Shown here: positions 25,734-32,745 of the stretch, one piece after another
Layout: each line of letters opens with the position of its first letter
How positions within the stretch are numbered: position 1 is the first letter of the stretch
Origin: Actinosynnema sp042752395
GTDB taxonomy: Bacteria; Actinomycetota; Actinomycetes; Mycobacteriales; Pseudonocardiaceae
Assembly: GCF_042752395.1 (NCBI RefSeq)
Contig: NZ_JBHYXZ010000019.1
Location: 1 to 64,000 of the forward strand
Reading direction: 5' to 3'
DNA: 64,000 bases
Program-made: the position numbers and the translations under genes
The notes under the pieces: model-generated
Databases searched by the model: none
Told to the model about the DNA's origin: nothing
The model's input: only the letters and a program-made list of their open reading frames with translations

Positions 25734-26762
25734 GTGAGTTACGACGCGCTGCTCTGGCTGTCCTTCGGCGGACCGGAAGGACCGGAGGACGTCCGCCCCT
25801 TCCTCGAGAACGTGACCCGCGGCCGCGGGGTGCCGCCCGAGCGGTTGGACGAGGTCGAGCGGCACTACCTGCACTTCGGCGGCGTGTCGCCGATCAACGC
25901 GCTCAACCGCGCCGCCATCGAGGCCGTGCGCGGGCTGGTCGACCTGCCGATCTACTTCGGCAACCGCAACTGGCACCCGATGGTCGAGGACACGCTGGCC
26001 GAGATGAAGGCCGCCGGCGTCGAGCGCGCGCTCGTCTTCCCGACCAGCGCCTACGGCGGCTACTCCGCGTGCCGCCAGTACGACGAGGACATCCTGCGGG
26101 CCCGCGCGGCGGTCGAGGACGCGCCGGAGCTGGTCAAGCTGCGCCAGTTCTTCGACCACCCGCTGTTCGTGGAGTCGTTCGCCGAGGCCGTCCGCGCCGC
26201 CGCGGCCGGGCTGCCCGGCGACGACTACCGCCTCGTGTTCACCGCCCACTCGGTGCCGGTGTCGGCCGACCGCGCCGCCGGACCGCCGGAGGACGGCGGC
26301 CACCTCTACTCCCGGCAGGTCGCGGAGGCGTCCCGGCTGGTCGCGGAGGCCGTGGGCGTGTCCGACCACGACGTGGTGTGGCAGTCGCGGTCCGGGCCGC
26401 CGCAGATCCCGTGGCTCGAACCGGACATCGTGGACCACCTCGACACCCTCTACGACAAGGGTGTGCGCAACGTGGTCGTGTGCCCGATCGGGTTCGTCAG
26501 CGATCACCTGGAAGTGGTGTGGGACCTCGACACGGAGGCCCGCGAACGCGCCCAGGAGCTGGGCATGGGGTTCGCCCGCGCGGCCACGCCCAACAACGAC
26601 CCCCGGTTCGCCCGGCTCGTCGCGGAACTCGTCGCCGAGCACGTGTCCGGCGCGCCCGCGCGCAAGCTGTCGGACTTCCCGGCGCTGGGCTGCACGCGGG
26701 ACGGCGCGTTCTGCGCCACCCGCTGCTGCGAGCCGGCGAAACGGCCGGGAGCCGCCGGATGA
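25734..26762 (+). CDS. hemH: Ferrochelatase (coproporphyrin ferrochelatase type)
   Basis: A 342-residue ferrochelatase inserting iron in the coproporphyrin-dependent heme pathway that actinobacteria use. It has the LLWLSFGGPEGPEDV start, the catalytic histidine in VFTAHSVP, and PIGFVSDHLEVVWDLD with the conserved glutamate. Cysteines in YSACRQY and the C-terminal GCTRDGAFCATRCC match the four-cysteine [2Fe-2S] pattern of mycobacterial ferrochelatase. GTG start with weak AGGA upstream. Its stop overlaps the next gene by 4 nt. Confidence 0.93.
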   Translation: MSYDALLWLSFGGPEGPEDVRPFLENVTRGRGVPPERLDEVERHYLHFGGVSPINALNRAAIEAVRGLVDLPIYFGNRNWHPMVEDTLAEMKAAGVERALVFPTSAYGGYSACRQYDEDILRARAAVEDAPELVKLRQFFDHPLFVESFAEAVRAAAAGLPGDDYRLVFTAHSVPVSADRAAGPPEDGGHLYSRQVAEASRLVAEAVGVSDHDVVWQSRSGPPQIPWLEPDIVDHLDTLYDKGVRNVVVCPIGFVSDHLEVVWDLDTEARERAQELGMGFARAATPNNDPRFARLVAELVAEHVSGAPARKLSDFPALGCTRDGAFCATRCCEPAKRPGAAG

Positions 26763-27232
26763 GCGTGGACTTCAGCTGGTCGCCCCGGCCCGCGGACTGG
26801 CGTGACGCGCTGCGCATCGCCGTGCCGCTGTACCGGTGGGCGCCGTGGTTCGCCGCGGTGCTCGCCGCGCTGGGGGTGGTCGTGCTGGTGATGGGCATGA
26901 CCTGGGCGGGTGTGTTCGGGCTCGGGCTCGCTGTGATCATCATCGCACTCGTGCCGGTGGGCACCGCGGTGAACTTCCACAACCACCCGCTGGCCGCCAA
27001 GGCCGTGACCGGCACGGCGGACGCGCACTCGCTGCGCATGTCCGTCGGCGAGGCCGCGCGCAGCGAGCTGAGCTGGTCGGAGCTGCCGGGCTGGGTGGAG
27101 ACGGCGCGCGGTTTCGTGCTCAGGACCGGCACGACCGCGCTGTACGCCGTGCCGCACCGCGCGTTCGCCGACCGCGACGCCGTCGACCGGTTCCGCGCGT
27201 TGCTGGTCGAACACGTCGGCCCGGCGACCTGA
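26759..27232 (+). CDS. Small membrane protein with YcxB-like domain
   Basis: A 157-residue protein with two adjacent transmembrane helices (about residues 25-65, WAPWFAAVLAALGVVVLV and GLGLAVIIIALVPVG) followed by a soluble YcxB-like domain (SWSELPGWVETARGFVLRTG ... AVPHRAFAD). Function unknown. The ATG overlaps the hemH stop (ATGA), so it is expressed with hemH. Confidence 0.75.
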   Translation: MSVDFSWSPRPADWRDALRIAVPLYRWAPWFAAVLAALGVVVLVMGMTWAGVFGLGLAVIIIALVPVGTAVNFHNHPLAAKAVTGTADAHSLRMSVGEAARSELSWSELPGWVETARGFVLRTGTTALYAVPHRAFADRDAVDRFRALLVEHVGPAT

Positions 27233-27264
27233 GTTCCGGGGCGGCCCGCGTACCCTCGGCAGGC

Positions 27265-28062
27265 GTGTCTGGTGCGAGTGCGACGCTGGTCGTCTGGACG
27301 TCTGCCTGGCTGCACGGTGCGGCCGCGGCCGACGACGTCCTGGACGCCCTGGGGTTCTGGGCCGAGCTGCACGAAGTGGTGGCCGACGACGACGGGACCG
27401 CGACCGCGCTCGACCTGCCCGGCCCCGACGAGGCCCCGGTGGGACCGGCGCTGCTGCTGGCGTCGCTGCGCCGCGCGAACGCGACCACGGCCCGGATGGT
27501 GATCCCGGTCCCCGGTGACGTGCGCGGGCTGGGCGGCAGCGGGCCGCTGGGCAAGTCCGCGCTGCGCGCCGGGCAGGCCGCCGTGCTGCCCGAGGTGGGC
27601 GTGGGCCTGGTGCCGAAGCTGGTGGCCGACGGCGTGATGCGGTGGACCGTCTTCGACCTGCCGAACGCCACGCCCGGCGAGCACGTGCCGATCGGCGAGG
27701 CCGAGCACGGGCTGGCGTCGGCGATGCGCGAGGCGGCCACCGCGCTCGTGACGCTCGACGTGGCGCGGCACCGCCCGAACGTGCGCGCCGAGATCGCCGA
27801 GCTGTCCGCCGAGCAGACGAAGGTGGCCTGGCCCGCCGGCATGCCGCCGCGCGCGCTGCGGGTGCTCCAGCGGGCCGCCGAGGTGGCCGCGATCCTCACC
27901 GTGGCGGCGTCCGACGCGCCCGGCGGGGCCGTCTCGGCGACCGCGACGCGGGCTCGGGACGAGGCGCTGCGGCCGCTGTCCGAGGCCGTCCGGCGGGCGC
28001 GGCTCGCGGCCGTGGACGAAGCCGTCCGGGTGCTTTCGGATCAGGGGGCCGGCCGCCATTAG
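27265..28062 (+). CDS. Conserved hypothetical protein downstream of hemH
   Basis: A 265-residue soluble protein I cannot assign to a known enzyme family. It starts with GTG at 27265 (VSGASATLVVWTSAWL), 32 nt after the previous stop, with no clear ribosome site. It contains DPLP-like and GPLGKSALRAGQAAVLPEVG segments and a helical C-terminus (ARDEALRPLSEAVRRARLAAVDEAVRV, residues about 230-258). It may be the last gene of the hemH unit. Confidence 0.75.
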   Translation: MSGASATLVVWTSAWLHGAAAADDVLDALGFWAELHEVVADDDGTATALDLPGPDEAPVGPALLLASLRRANATTARMVIPVPGDVRGLGGSGPLGKSALRAGQAAVLPEVGVGLVPKLVADGVMRWTVFDLPNATPGEHVPIGEAEHGLASAMREAATALVTLDVARHRPNVRAEIAELSAEQTKVAWPAGMPPRALRVLQRAAEVAAILTVAASDAPGGAVSATATRARDEALRPLSEAVRRARLAAVDEAVRVLSDQGAGRH

Positions 28063-28386
28063 GCGGCACCCGCCGTCGAATGTTCGACAGCGATTCGGCG
28101 GTGGTCGAAATGCTGTTGCGGGACCACGGATTCGCGGCCAGTCGAACATTCGACGCGGAACTACTCCGGCCACGGTGCCGGCAATCGGCTGAACAGGTGA
28201 CACGGCTGACAGCCGTTTGCCCTCCGAATCGATTCCGGCCGAAGCGGAAGTAACAATCCCATTGGTGTTCGATGCGCTGAACCCGCAGGTCAGAGACCTT
28301 GTGGATGGCTTCGCGCACGGGTATAGACGCCGATTATGTCCAGGTCAACCCCTCGTCAACACGAGGTGTCGTGCGTTACGGTACGT
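28063..28386. other. Intergenic region upstream of the second GH6 gene, with a 14-bp inverted repeat
   Basis: No gene is supported here. It holds GTCGAATGTTCGAC (28075-28088) and its exact reverse complement at 28141-28154, a 52-nt loop apart. Each copy is itself a near-palindrome of TCGAA/TTCGA half-sites with 2-bp spacing. The region is less GC-rich than the flanking genes and ends in the GH6 promoter. Confidence 0.6.
28353..28382 (+). promoter_or_regulatory. Putative promoter of the CBM2-GH6 gene
   Basis: A -35-like TCGTCA (28353-28358) and a -10 TACGGT (28377-28382) with 18 bp between them. The operator begins 4 nt after the -10, the same geometry as at the GH6-CBM2 gene. Confidence 0.5.
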
Positions 28387-28402
28387 CTGGGAGCGCTCCC
28401 AG
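28387..28402. promoter_or_regulatory. CelR-type operator 1 of the CBM2-GH6 gene (perfect)
   Basis: CTGGGAGCGCTCCCAG, a perfect copy, placed over the expected transcription start. Confidence 0.92.
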
Positions 28403-28447
28403 CCACCCCGTTTCGGTCTCGCGTCGAATCCCGATTCGGCGGCTTCG

Positions 28448-28463
28448 CTGGGAGCGCTCCCAG
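28448..28463. promoter_or_regulatory. CelR-type operator 2 of the CBM2-GH6 gene (perfect)
   Basis: A second perfect CTGGGAGCGCTCCCAG, 61 bp from the first (centre to centre) and 29 bp before the start codon, inside the untranslated leader. Tandem perfect sites occur only at this gene in the window. Confidence 0.92.
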
Positions 28464-28492
28464 ATGGCGGGTTGCTCGCAAGGAGGCGATGC

Positions 28493-30319
28493 ATGAGTCT
28501 GCGCACGTTCGTACGTTCCCGGAAACTCACCGGGGCGTTGGCGGTGACCTCGGTCTCGGCTTTGGCCGTGGCCGGGGTGGTGGCTTCCGGAGCCACCGCC
28601 AACGCTGCCCCGGGGTGCCGGGTGTCGTACCAGATCAGTAGCCAGTGGCAAGGCGGATTCGGCGCCAACGTCACGGTCACCAACCTGGGTGACGCCATCT
28701 CCGGCGGTTGGACGCTGGAGTGGGACTTCGCCGCCGGCCAGCAGGTCCAGCAGGGTTGGAACGGCACGTTCTCCCAGTCCGGGGCGCGCGTGACGGTCCG
28801 CAACCCCTCCTGGGCCCCGAGCCTCGGCACCGGCGCCTCGGTCACCCCCGGGTTCAACGGCTCGTGGAACGGGTCCAACCCGGCTCCCACGCAGTTCCGC
28901 CTGAACGGGACGGTGTGCACGGGGAGCATCAACACGACCACGTCGACGACGACGACCACCACCACGACGTCGACCACGACCAGCACCACGACGACCACCA
29001 CGACGACGGGCACCAACCCCGGCGGTCCGCGGGTGGACAACCCGTACGTGGGCGCGGGCGTGTACGTGAACCCGCAGTGGTCGGCCCGCGCCGCTGCCGA
29101 GCCGGGTGGCTCGCGCATCGCGAACCAGCCCACCGCGGTGTGGCTGGACCGGACCAGCGCGATCGACGGCAACGGCTCGCCGACCACCGGCAGCATGGGC
29201 CTGGCCGCCCACCTCGACGAGGCCGAGAAGCAGCGCGCCGCGCGTGCGGACGGCCAGCTGGTCTTCCAGTTCGTCGTGTACAACCTGCCCGGTCGTGACT
29301 GCGCCGCGCTGGCCTCCGCCGGCGAGCTCGGCCCGACCGAGATCGGTCGCTACAAGACCGAGTACATCGACAAGATCACGAGCATCGTCAGCAACCCGAA
29401 GTACTCGAAGCTGCGCATCGTCGCGGTCATCGAGATCGACTCGCTGCCGAACCTCGTCACCAACGTGAGCCCGCGCGCCACGGCCGTGCCGGCCTGCGAC
29501 ACGATGAAGGCGAACGGCAACTACGTCGAGGGTGTCTCGTACGCCGTCGGCAAGCTGGGTGACATCCCGAACGTCTACAACTACCTCGACTCCGGCCACC
29601 ACGGCTGGATCGGGTGGGGCGACACGGTTCCCGAGTACGACAACTTCTACGCCTCGGCGAAGATGATGGCCTCGATCCTGGGCAAGAACGGCGTCACCAA
29701 GGACAAGGTCCACGGTTTCGCCACCAACACGGCGAACTACTCCGCGCTGGAGGAGCCGTACTGGACGGTCGACGACGTCGTCAACGGTCGCCCGGTGAAG
29801 GAGCAGGCGAAGTGGGTCGACTGGAACGACTTCAACGGTGAGCTGGGCTTCGCCACGGCGATGCGCGCCGAGCTCGTCAAGCAGGGCTTCGACAGCAACA
29901 TCGGCATGCTGATCGACACCTCGCGCAACGGTTGGGGCGGCCCGAACCGGCCCACCGCGAAGTCGACCTCCACGAACCCGGACACCTACGTGAACGAGTC
30001 GCGCATCGACCGCCGCTACCAGAAGGGCAACTGGTGCAACCAGGCCGGCGCCGGTCTGGGCGAGCGTCCGAAGGCGGCCCCGAAGGCGGGTATCGACGCC
30101 TACGTCTGGATCAAGCCGCCGGGTGAGTCCGACGGTGCGTCCACCGAGATCCCGAACGACGAGGGCAAGCGCCTCGACCGGATGTGCGACCCGACCTACG
30201 GTGGCAACGTCCGCAACGGCAACAACCCCTCGGGCGCGCTGCCGGACGCCCCGCTGTCGGGCCACTGGTTCTCGGCCCAGTTCCAGGAGCTCATGCGCAA
30301 CGCCTACCCGGCGCTGTGA
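28493..30319 (+). CDS. cel6B: Secreted CBM2-GH6 cellobiohydrolase (Cel6B-like)
   Basis: A 608-residue exported exocellulase. Signal peptide (about 1-40, ending ATANA), N-terminal CBM2 (about 42-142), threonine/serine linker (about 145-175) and a large GH6 domain (about 180-608). Motifs: VVYNLPGRDCAALAS (acid aspartate), IVAVIEIDSLPNLV in place of the usual E-P-D signature, YLDSGHHGWIGW, and IDTSRNGWGG. The long extra loops relative to the 1.0-2.5 kb GH6 gene indicate tunnel-shaped, non-reducing-end cellobiohydrolase activity like Thermobifida Cel6B. The ATG at 28493 follows AAGGAGG. Two perfect operators lie upstream and a strong terminator follows. Confidence 0.94.
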   Translation: MSLRTFVRSRKLTGALAVTSVSALAVAGVVASGATANAAPGCRVSYQISSQWQGGFGANVTVTNLGDAISGGWTLEWDFAAGQQVQQGWNGTFSQSGARVTVRNPSWAPSLGTGASVTPGFNGSWNGSNPAPTQFRLNGTVCTGSINTTTSTTTTTTTTSTTTSTTTTTTTTGTNPGGPRVDNPYVGAGVYVNPQWSARAAAEPGGSRIANQPTAVWLDRTSAIDGNGSPTTGSMGLAAHLDEAEKQRAARADGQLVFQFVVYNLPGRDCAALASAGELGPTEIGRYKTEYIDKITSIVSNPKYSKLRIVAVIEIDSLPNLVTNVSPRATAVPACDTMKANGNYVEGVSYAVGKLGDIPNVYNYLDSGHHGWIGWGDTVPEYDNFYASAKMMASILGKNGVTKDKVHGFATNTANYSALEEPYWTVDDVVNGRPVKEQAKWVDWNDFNGELGFATAMRAELVKQGFDSNIGMLIDTSRNGWGGPNRPTAKSTSTNPDTYVNESRIDRRYQKGNWCNQAGAGLGERPKAAPKAGIDAYVWIKPPGESDGASTEIPNDEGKRLDRMCDPTYGGNVRNGNNPSGALPDAPLSGHWFSAQFQELMRNAYPAL

Positions 30320-30361
30320 CCATCGGCTGACCGGCACGACAACTGAATAATCTCTGCACAA

Positions 30362-30398
30362 CCCGTAGGCGGTGTCCCCCGTGGACGCCGCCTACGGG
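30362..30398 (+). terminator. Strong terminator after CBM2-GH6
   Basis: A 16-bp stem (30362-30377 with 30383-30398) containing one T-G wobble and a 5-nt loop, followed by CTTTCGG. It lies 42 nt after the stop and just before the next start. Confidence 0.85.
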
Positions 30399-30417
30399 CT
30401 TTCGGCGGGCGGTTACC

Positions 30418-31290
30418 GTGTCCCCGGTGGACATCGAGGAGATCACCGCGCGGTTGGCCCTGAGGTTCGGCCCCTCGGTCGCGCGGTGGTGCGCTGAGCT
30501 GCCCTCGCGGGTGTCGGAGGCGGCCACGCGCTGGGGCGTGACGCCGGTCGGGATGACGCCGCAGGGCGCTTCGTCGGTGGTGGTGGCGTGCGAGCGCCCG
30601 GACGGGACGCCGCTGGTGCTCAAGCTGAGCCCGGACGAGGACTTCCTGGCCCGCCAGTCGGCCGTGCTGCGGCTGTTCGCCCCGTCCGGCCGGGTGCCCG
30701 CCGTGCTCGCCGAGGCCGCGGGCGCGGTGCTGATGGAGGCGATCCGGCCCGGCACGATGGCCGAGGAGCTGCCGACCCCGCCGTCGGCCCGCGAGTGGGC
30801 GGGCCTGGCGGCCGCGCTGCACATCGCGCCCGACCCGGGCGACGGGTGGCCGGACCTGCGCGACCGGTGCGAGGAGTTCTTCGCCCGGATCGGCCGCCGG
30901 CTGGCCGACCCGGCCGTGGCCGCGCACGTCACCGGGCCGATGTGGGCGCGGGCCGCGCAGCGGTGCCGCACCCTGCTCGCCACCCAGCCCCGCGTCCTGC
31001 TGCACGGAGACCTGCACCTGGGCAACGTGCTCGACGGCGGCCCGGACCGCGGTCTCGTGGCGATCGACCCGAGGCCGTGCGTCGGCGACCCGTGCTTCGA
31101 CGTAGTGGACTACGTCCTGGACGCGGCGGGACGCGAAGGGGTGGCCGCACGCGCGGGCCTGGTGGCCGAGGCCGCCGAGCTGGACCCCGACCGCCTGCAC
31201 GAGTGGTGCCGCGCCCTGGCCCCGGTCATCGCCGTTTCCCGCCTGGACGACGAGGCCGCCCGCGCCGAGCTGCTGGTCCTGGCCGGCTGA
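30418..31290 (+). CDS. APH(6)/StrB-type aminoglycoside phosphotransferase-like kinase
   Basis: A 290-residue small-molecule kinase of the APH(6)/hydroxyurea-kinase group (StrB-like). Motifs: VVVACERPDGTPLVLKLSPDED (ATP lysine), Brenner motif VLLHGDLHLGNVL and metal-binding IDPRPCVGDPCFDVVDYVL. Members modify streptomycin-type aminoglycosides, but many actinobacterial copies have unknown substrates, so resistance should not be assumed. The GTG at 30418 lies 20 nt after the cellulase terminator with no ribosome site, which suggests a leaderless transcript (GTG 30427 is an alternative). Confidence 0.85.
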   Translation: MSPVDIEEITARLALRFGPSVARWCAELPSRVSEAATRWGVTPVGMTPQGASSVVVACERPDGTPLVLKLSPDEDFLARQSAVLRLFAPSGRVPAVLAEAAGAVLMEAIRPGTMAEELPTPPSAREWAGLAAALHIAPDPGDGWPDLRDRCEEFFARIGRRLADPAVAAHVTGPMWARAAQRCRTLLATQPRVLLHGDLHLGNVLDGGPDRGLVAIDPRPCVGDPCFDVVDYVLDAAGREGVAARAGLVAEAAELDPDRLHEWCRALAPVIAVSRLDDEAARAELLVLAG

Positions 31291-31341
31291 CGCCGCCGGT
31301 CCCGGAGGTGGAGCCGCTCCACATCGACCGGAGGCCGATGG

Positions 31342-32745
31342 GTGCGTAACTTCGGAGGGGTGACCTCCGACCTCCCTACCACCGCAGGCGCCCTCCGCGC
31401 GGCCGGTTACCTCCCGCGCGGCGTCAAGACCGAGATCCGGGAGAACCTGCTCGCGGCCCTGCGCGAGGGCCGCGACCCGTGGCCCGGCATCGTCGGCTTC
31501 GACCGCACCGTGCTGCCGCAGCTCGAGCGCGCCCTGCTCGCGGGCCACGACGTGGTGCTCCTGGGCGAACGCGGCCAGGGCAAGACCCGGCTGCTGCGCA
31601 CCCTCGTGGGCCTGCTGGACGAGTGGACCCCGGTGATCGAGGGCGCCGAGCTGAACGAGCACCCGCTCGACCCCATCACCCCCGAATCCCGTCGCCGCGC
31701 CCGCGAGCTGGGCGACGACCTGCCCGTGACCTGGAAGCACCGCGACGAGCGGTTCGCCGAGAAGCTCGCCACCCCGGACACCAGCGTCGGCGACCTGGTC
31801 GGCGACGTCGACCCGGTCAAGGTCGCGCAGGGCCGCAGCCTGGGCGACCCCGAGACCATCCACTACGGCCTGCTGCCCCGCTCCCACCGCGGCATCATCG
31901 CCGTCAACGAGCTGCCCGACCTGGCCGAACGCATCCAGGTGGCGCTGCTCAACGTGATGGAGGAACGCGACATCCAGATCCGCGGCTACACGCTGCGGCT
32001 CCCGCTGGACGTCCTCCTCGTCGCCACCGCCAACCCCGAGGACTACACCAACCGCGGCCGCATCATCACCCCGCTCAAGGACCGGTTCGGCGCGGAGATC
32101 CGCACGCACTACCCGCTGGAGATCGGCGCGGAGATCGACCTGGTCCGCCAGGAGGCGAACCTGGTCGCCGAGGTCGGCGACCACCTGCTGGAGGTCATCG
32201 CCCGGTTCGTGCGGCACCTGCGCGAGTCGTCGTCGATCGACCAGCGCTCCGGCGTGTCGGCCCGGTTCGCGGTCGCGGCGGCCGAGACGGTGGCCGCGAG
32301 CGCCCTGCGGCGCGGCGCGCTGATCGGCGAGAACCCGCCCGTCGCCCGCCCGGTCGACCTGGAGTCCGTGCCCGAGGTGCTGCGCGGCAAGCTCGAGTTC
32401 GAGGCGGGCGAGGAGGGCCGCGAGCAGGAGGTGCTGGTGCACCTGCTGCGCCGGGCGATCGCGGACACCGCGCGGTCCACGTTCGCGGGCGTCGACCTGC
32501 GCCCGCTGGCCCGGCTGGTGTCCGAGGGCCACCCGGTGGCCACCGGCGAGCGGGTGCACCCCGGCGACCTGCTGGCCGCGCTGCCGGAGCTGCCCGTGCT
32601 GCACGACGTGGCGCAGCGGGTCGGCGCGGGTCCCAAGGACCCGGCCGGGCGGATCGCCTCGGCCGTCGAGCTGGCGCTGGAGTCGCTCTACCTCACCCGT
32701 CAGCTCTCCAAGGACAGCGACGACGACCGGTCGGTGTACGGATGA
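31342..32745 (+). CDS. MoxR/Mg-chelatase-like AAA+ ATPase
   Basis: A 467-residue AAA+ ATPase related to magnesium-chelatase subunit I/MoxR. Walker A LLGERGQGKTRLL, a Walker-B-like HRGIIAVNELPDL and sensor region DVLLVATANPEDYTNRGRIITPLKDRFG are clear. It pairs with the VWA protein encoded next (4-nt overlap), an arrangement like Rv0958-Rv0959 in Mycobacterium. Such pairs act as metal-dependent chaperones or insertases; the client is unknown. The GTG at 31342 has GGAGG 7 nt upstream. Confidence 0.88.
   Translation: MRNFGGVTSDLPTTAGALRAAGYLPRGVKTEIRENLLAALREGRDPWPGIVGFDRTVLPQLERALLAGHDVVLLGERGQGKTRLLRTLVGLLDEWTPVIEGAELNEHPLDPITPESRRRARELGDDLPVTWKHRDERFAEKLATPDTSVGDLVGDVDPVKVAQGRSLGDPETIHYGLLPRSHRGIIAVNELPDLAERIQVALLNVMEERDIQIRGYTLRLPLDVLLVATANPEDYTNRGRIITPLKDRFGAEIRTHYPLEIGAEIDLVRQEANLVAEVGDHLLEVIARFVRHLRESSSIDQRSGVSARFAVAAAETVAASALRRGALIGENPPVARPVDLESVPEVLRGKLEFEAGEEGREQEVLVHLLRRAIADTARSTFAGVDLRPLARLVSEGHPVATGERVHPGDLLAALPELPVLHDVAQRVGAGPKDPAGRIASAVELALESLYLTRQLSKDSDDDRSVYG

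Noticed and set aside
28081..28254. A 57-codon frame starting MFDSDSAVVEM between the hemH-linked gene and the GH6 gene
   Set aside because: No ribosome site, atypical codon use, and it runs through the inverted repeats; no family resemblance.
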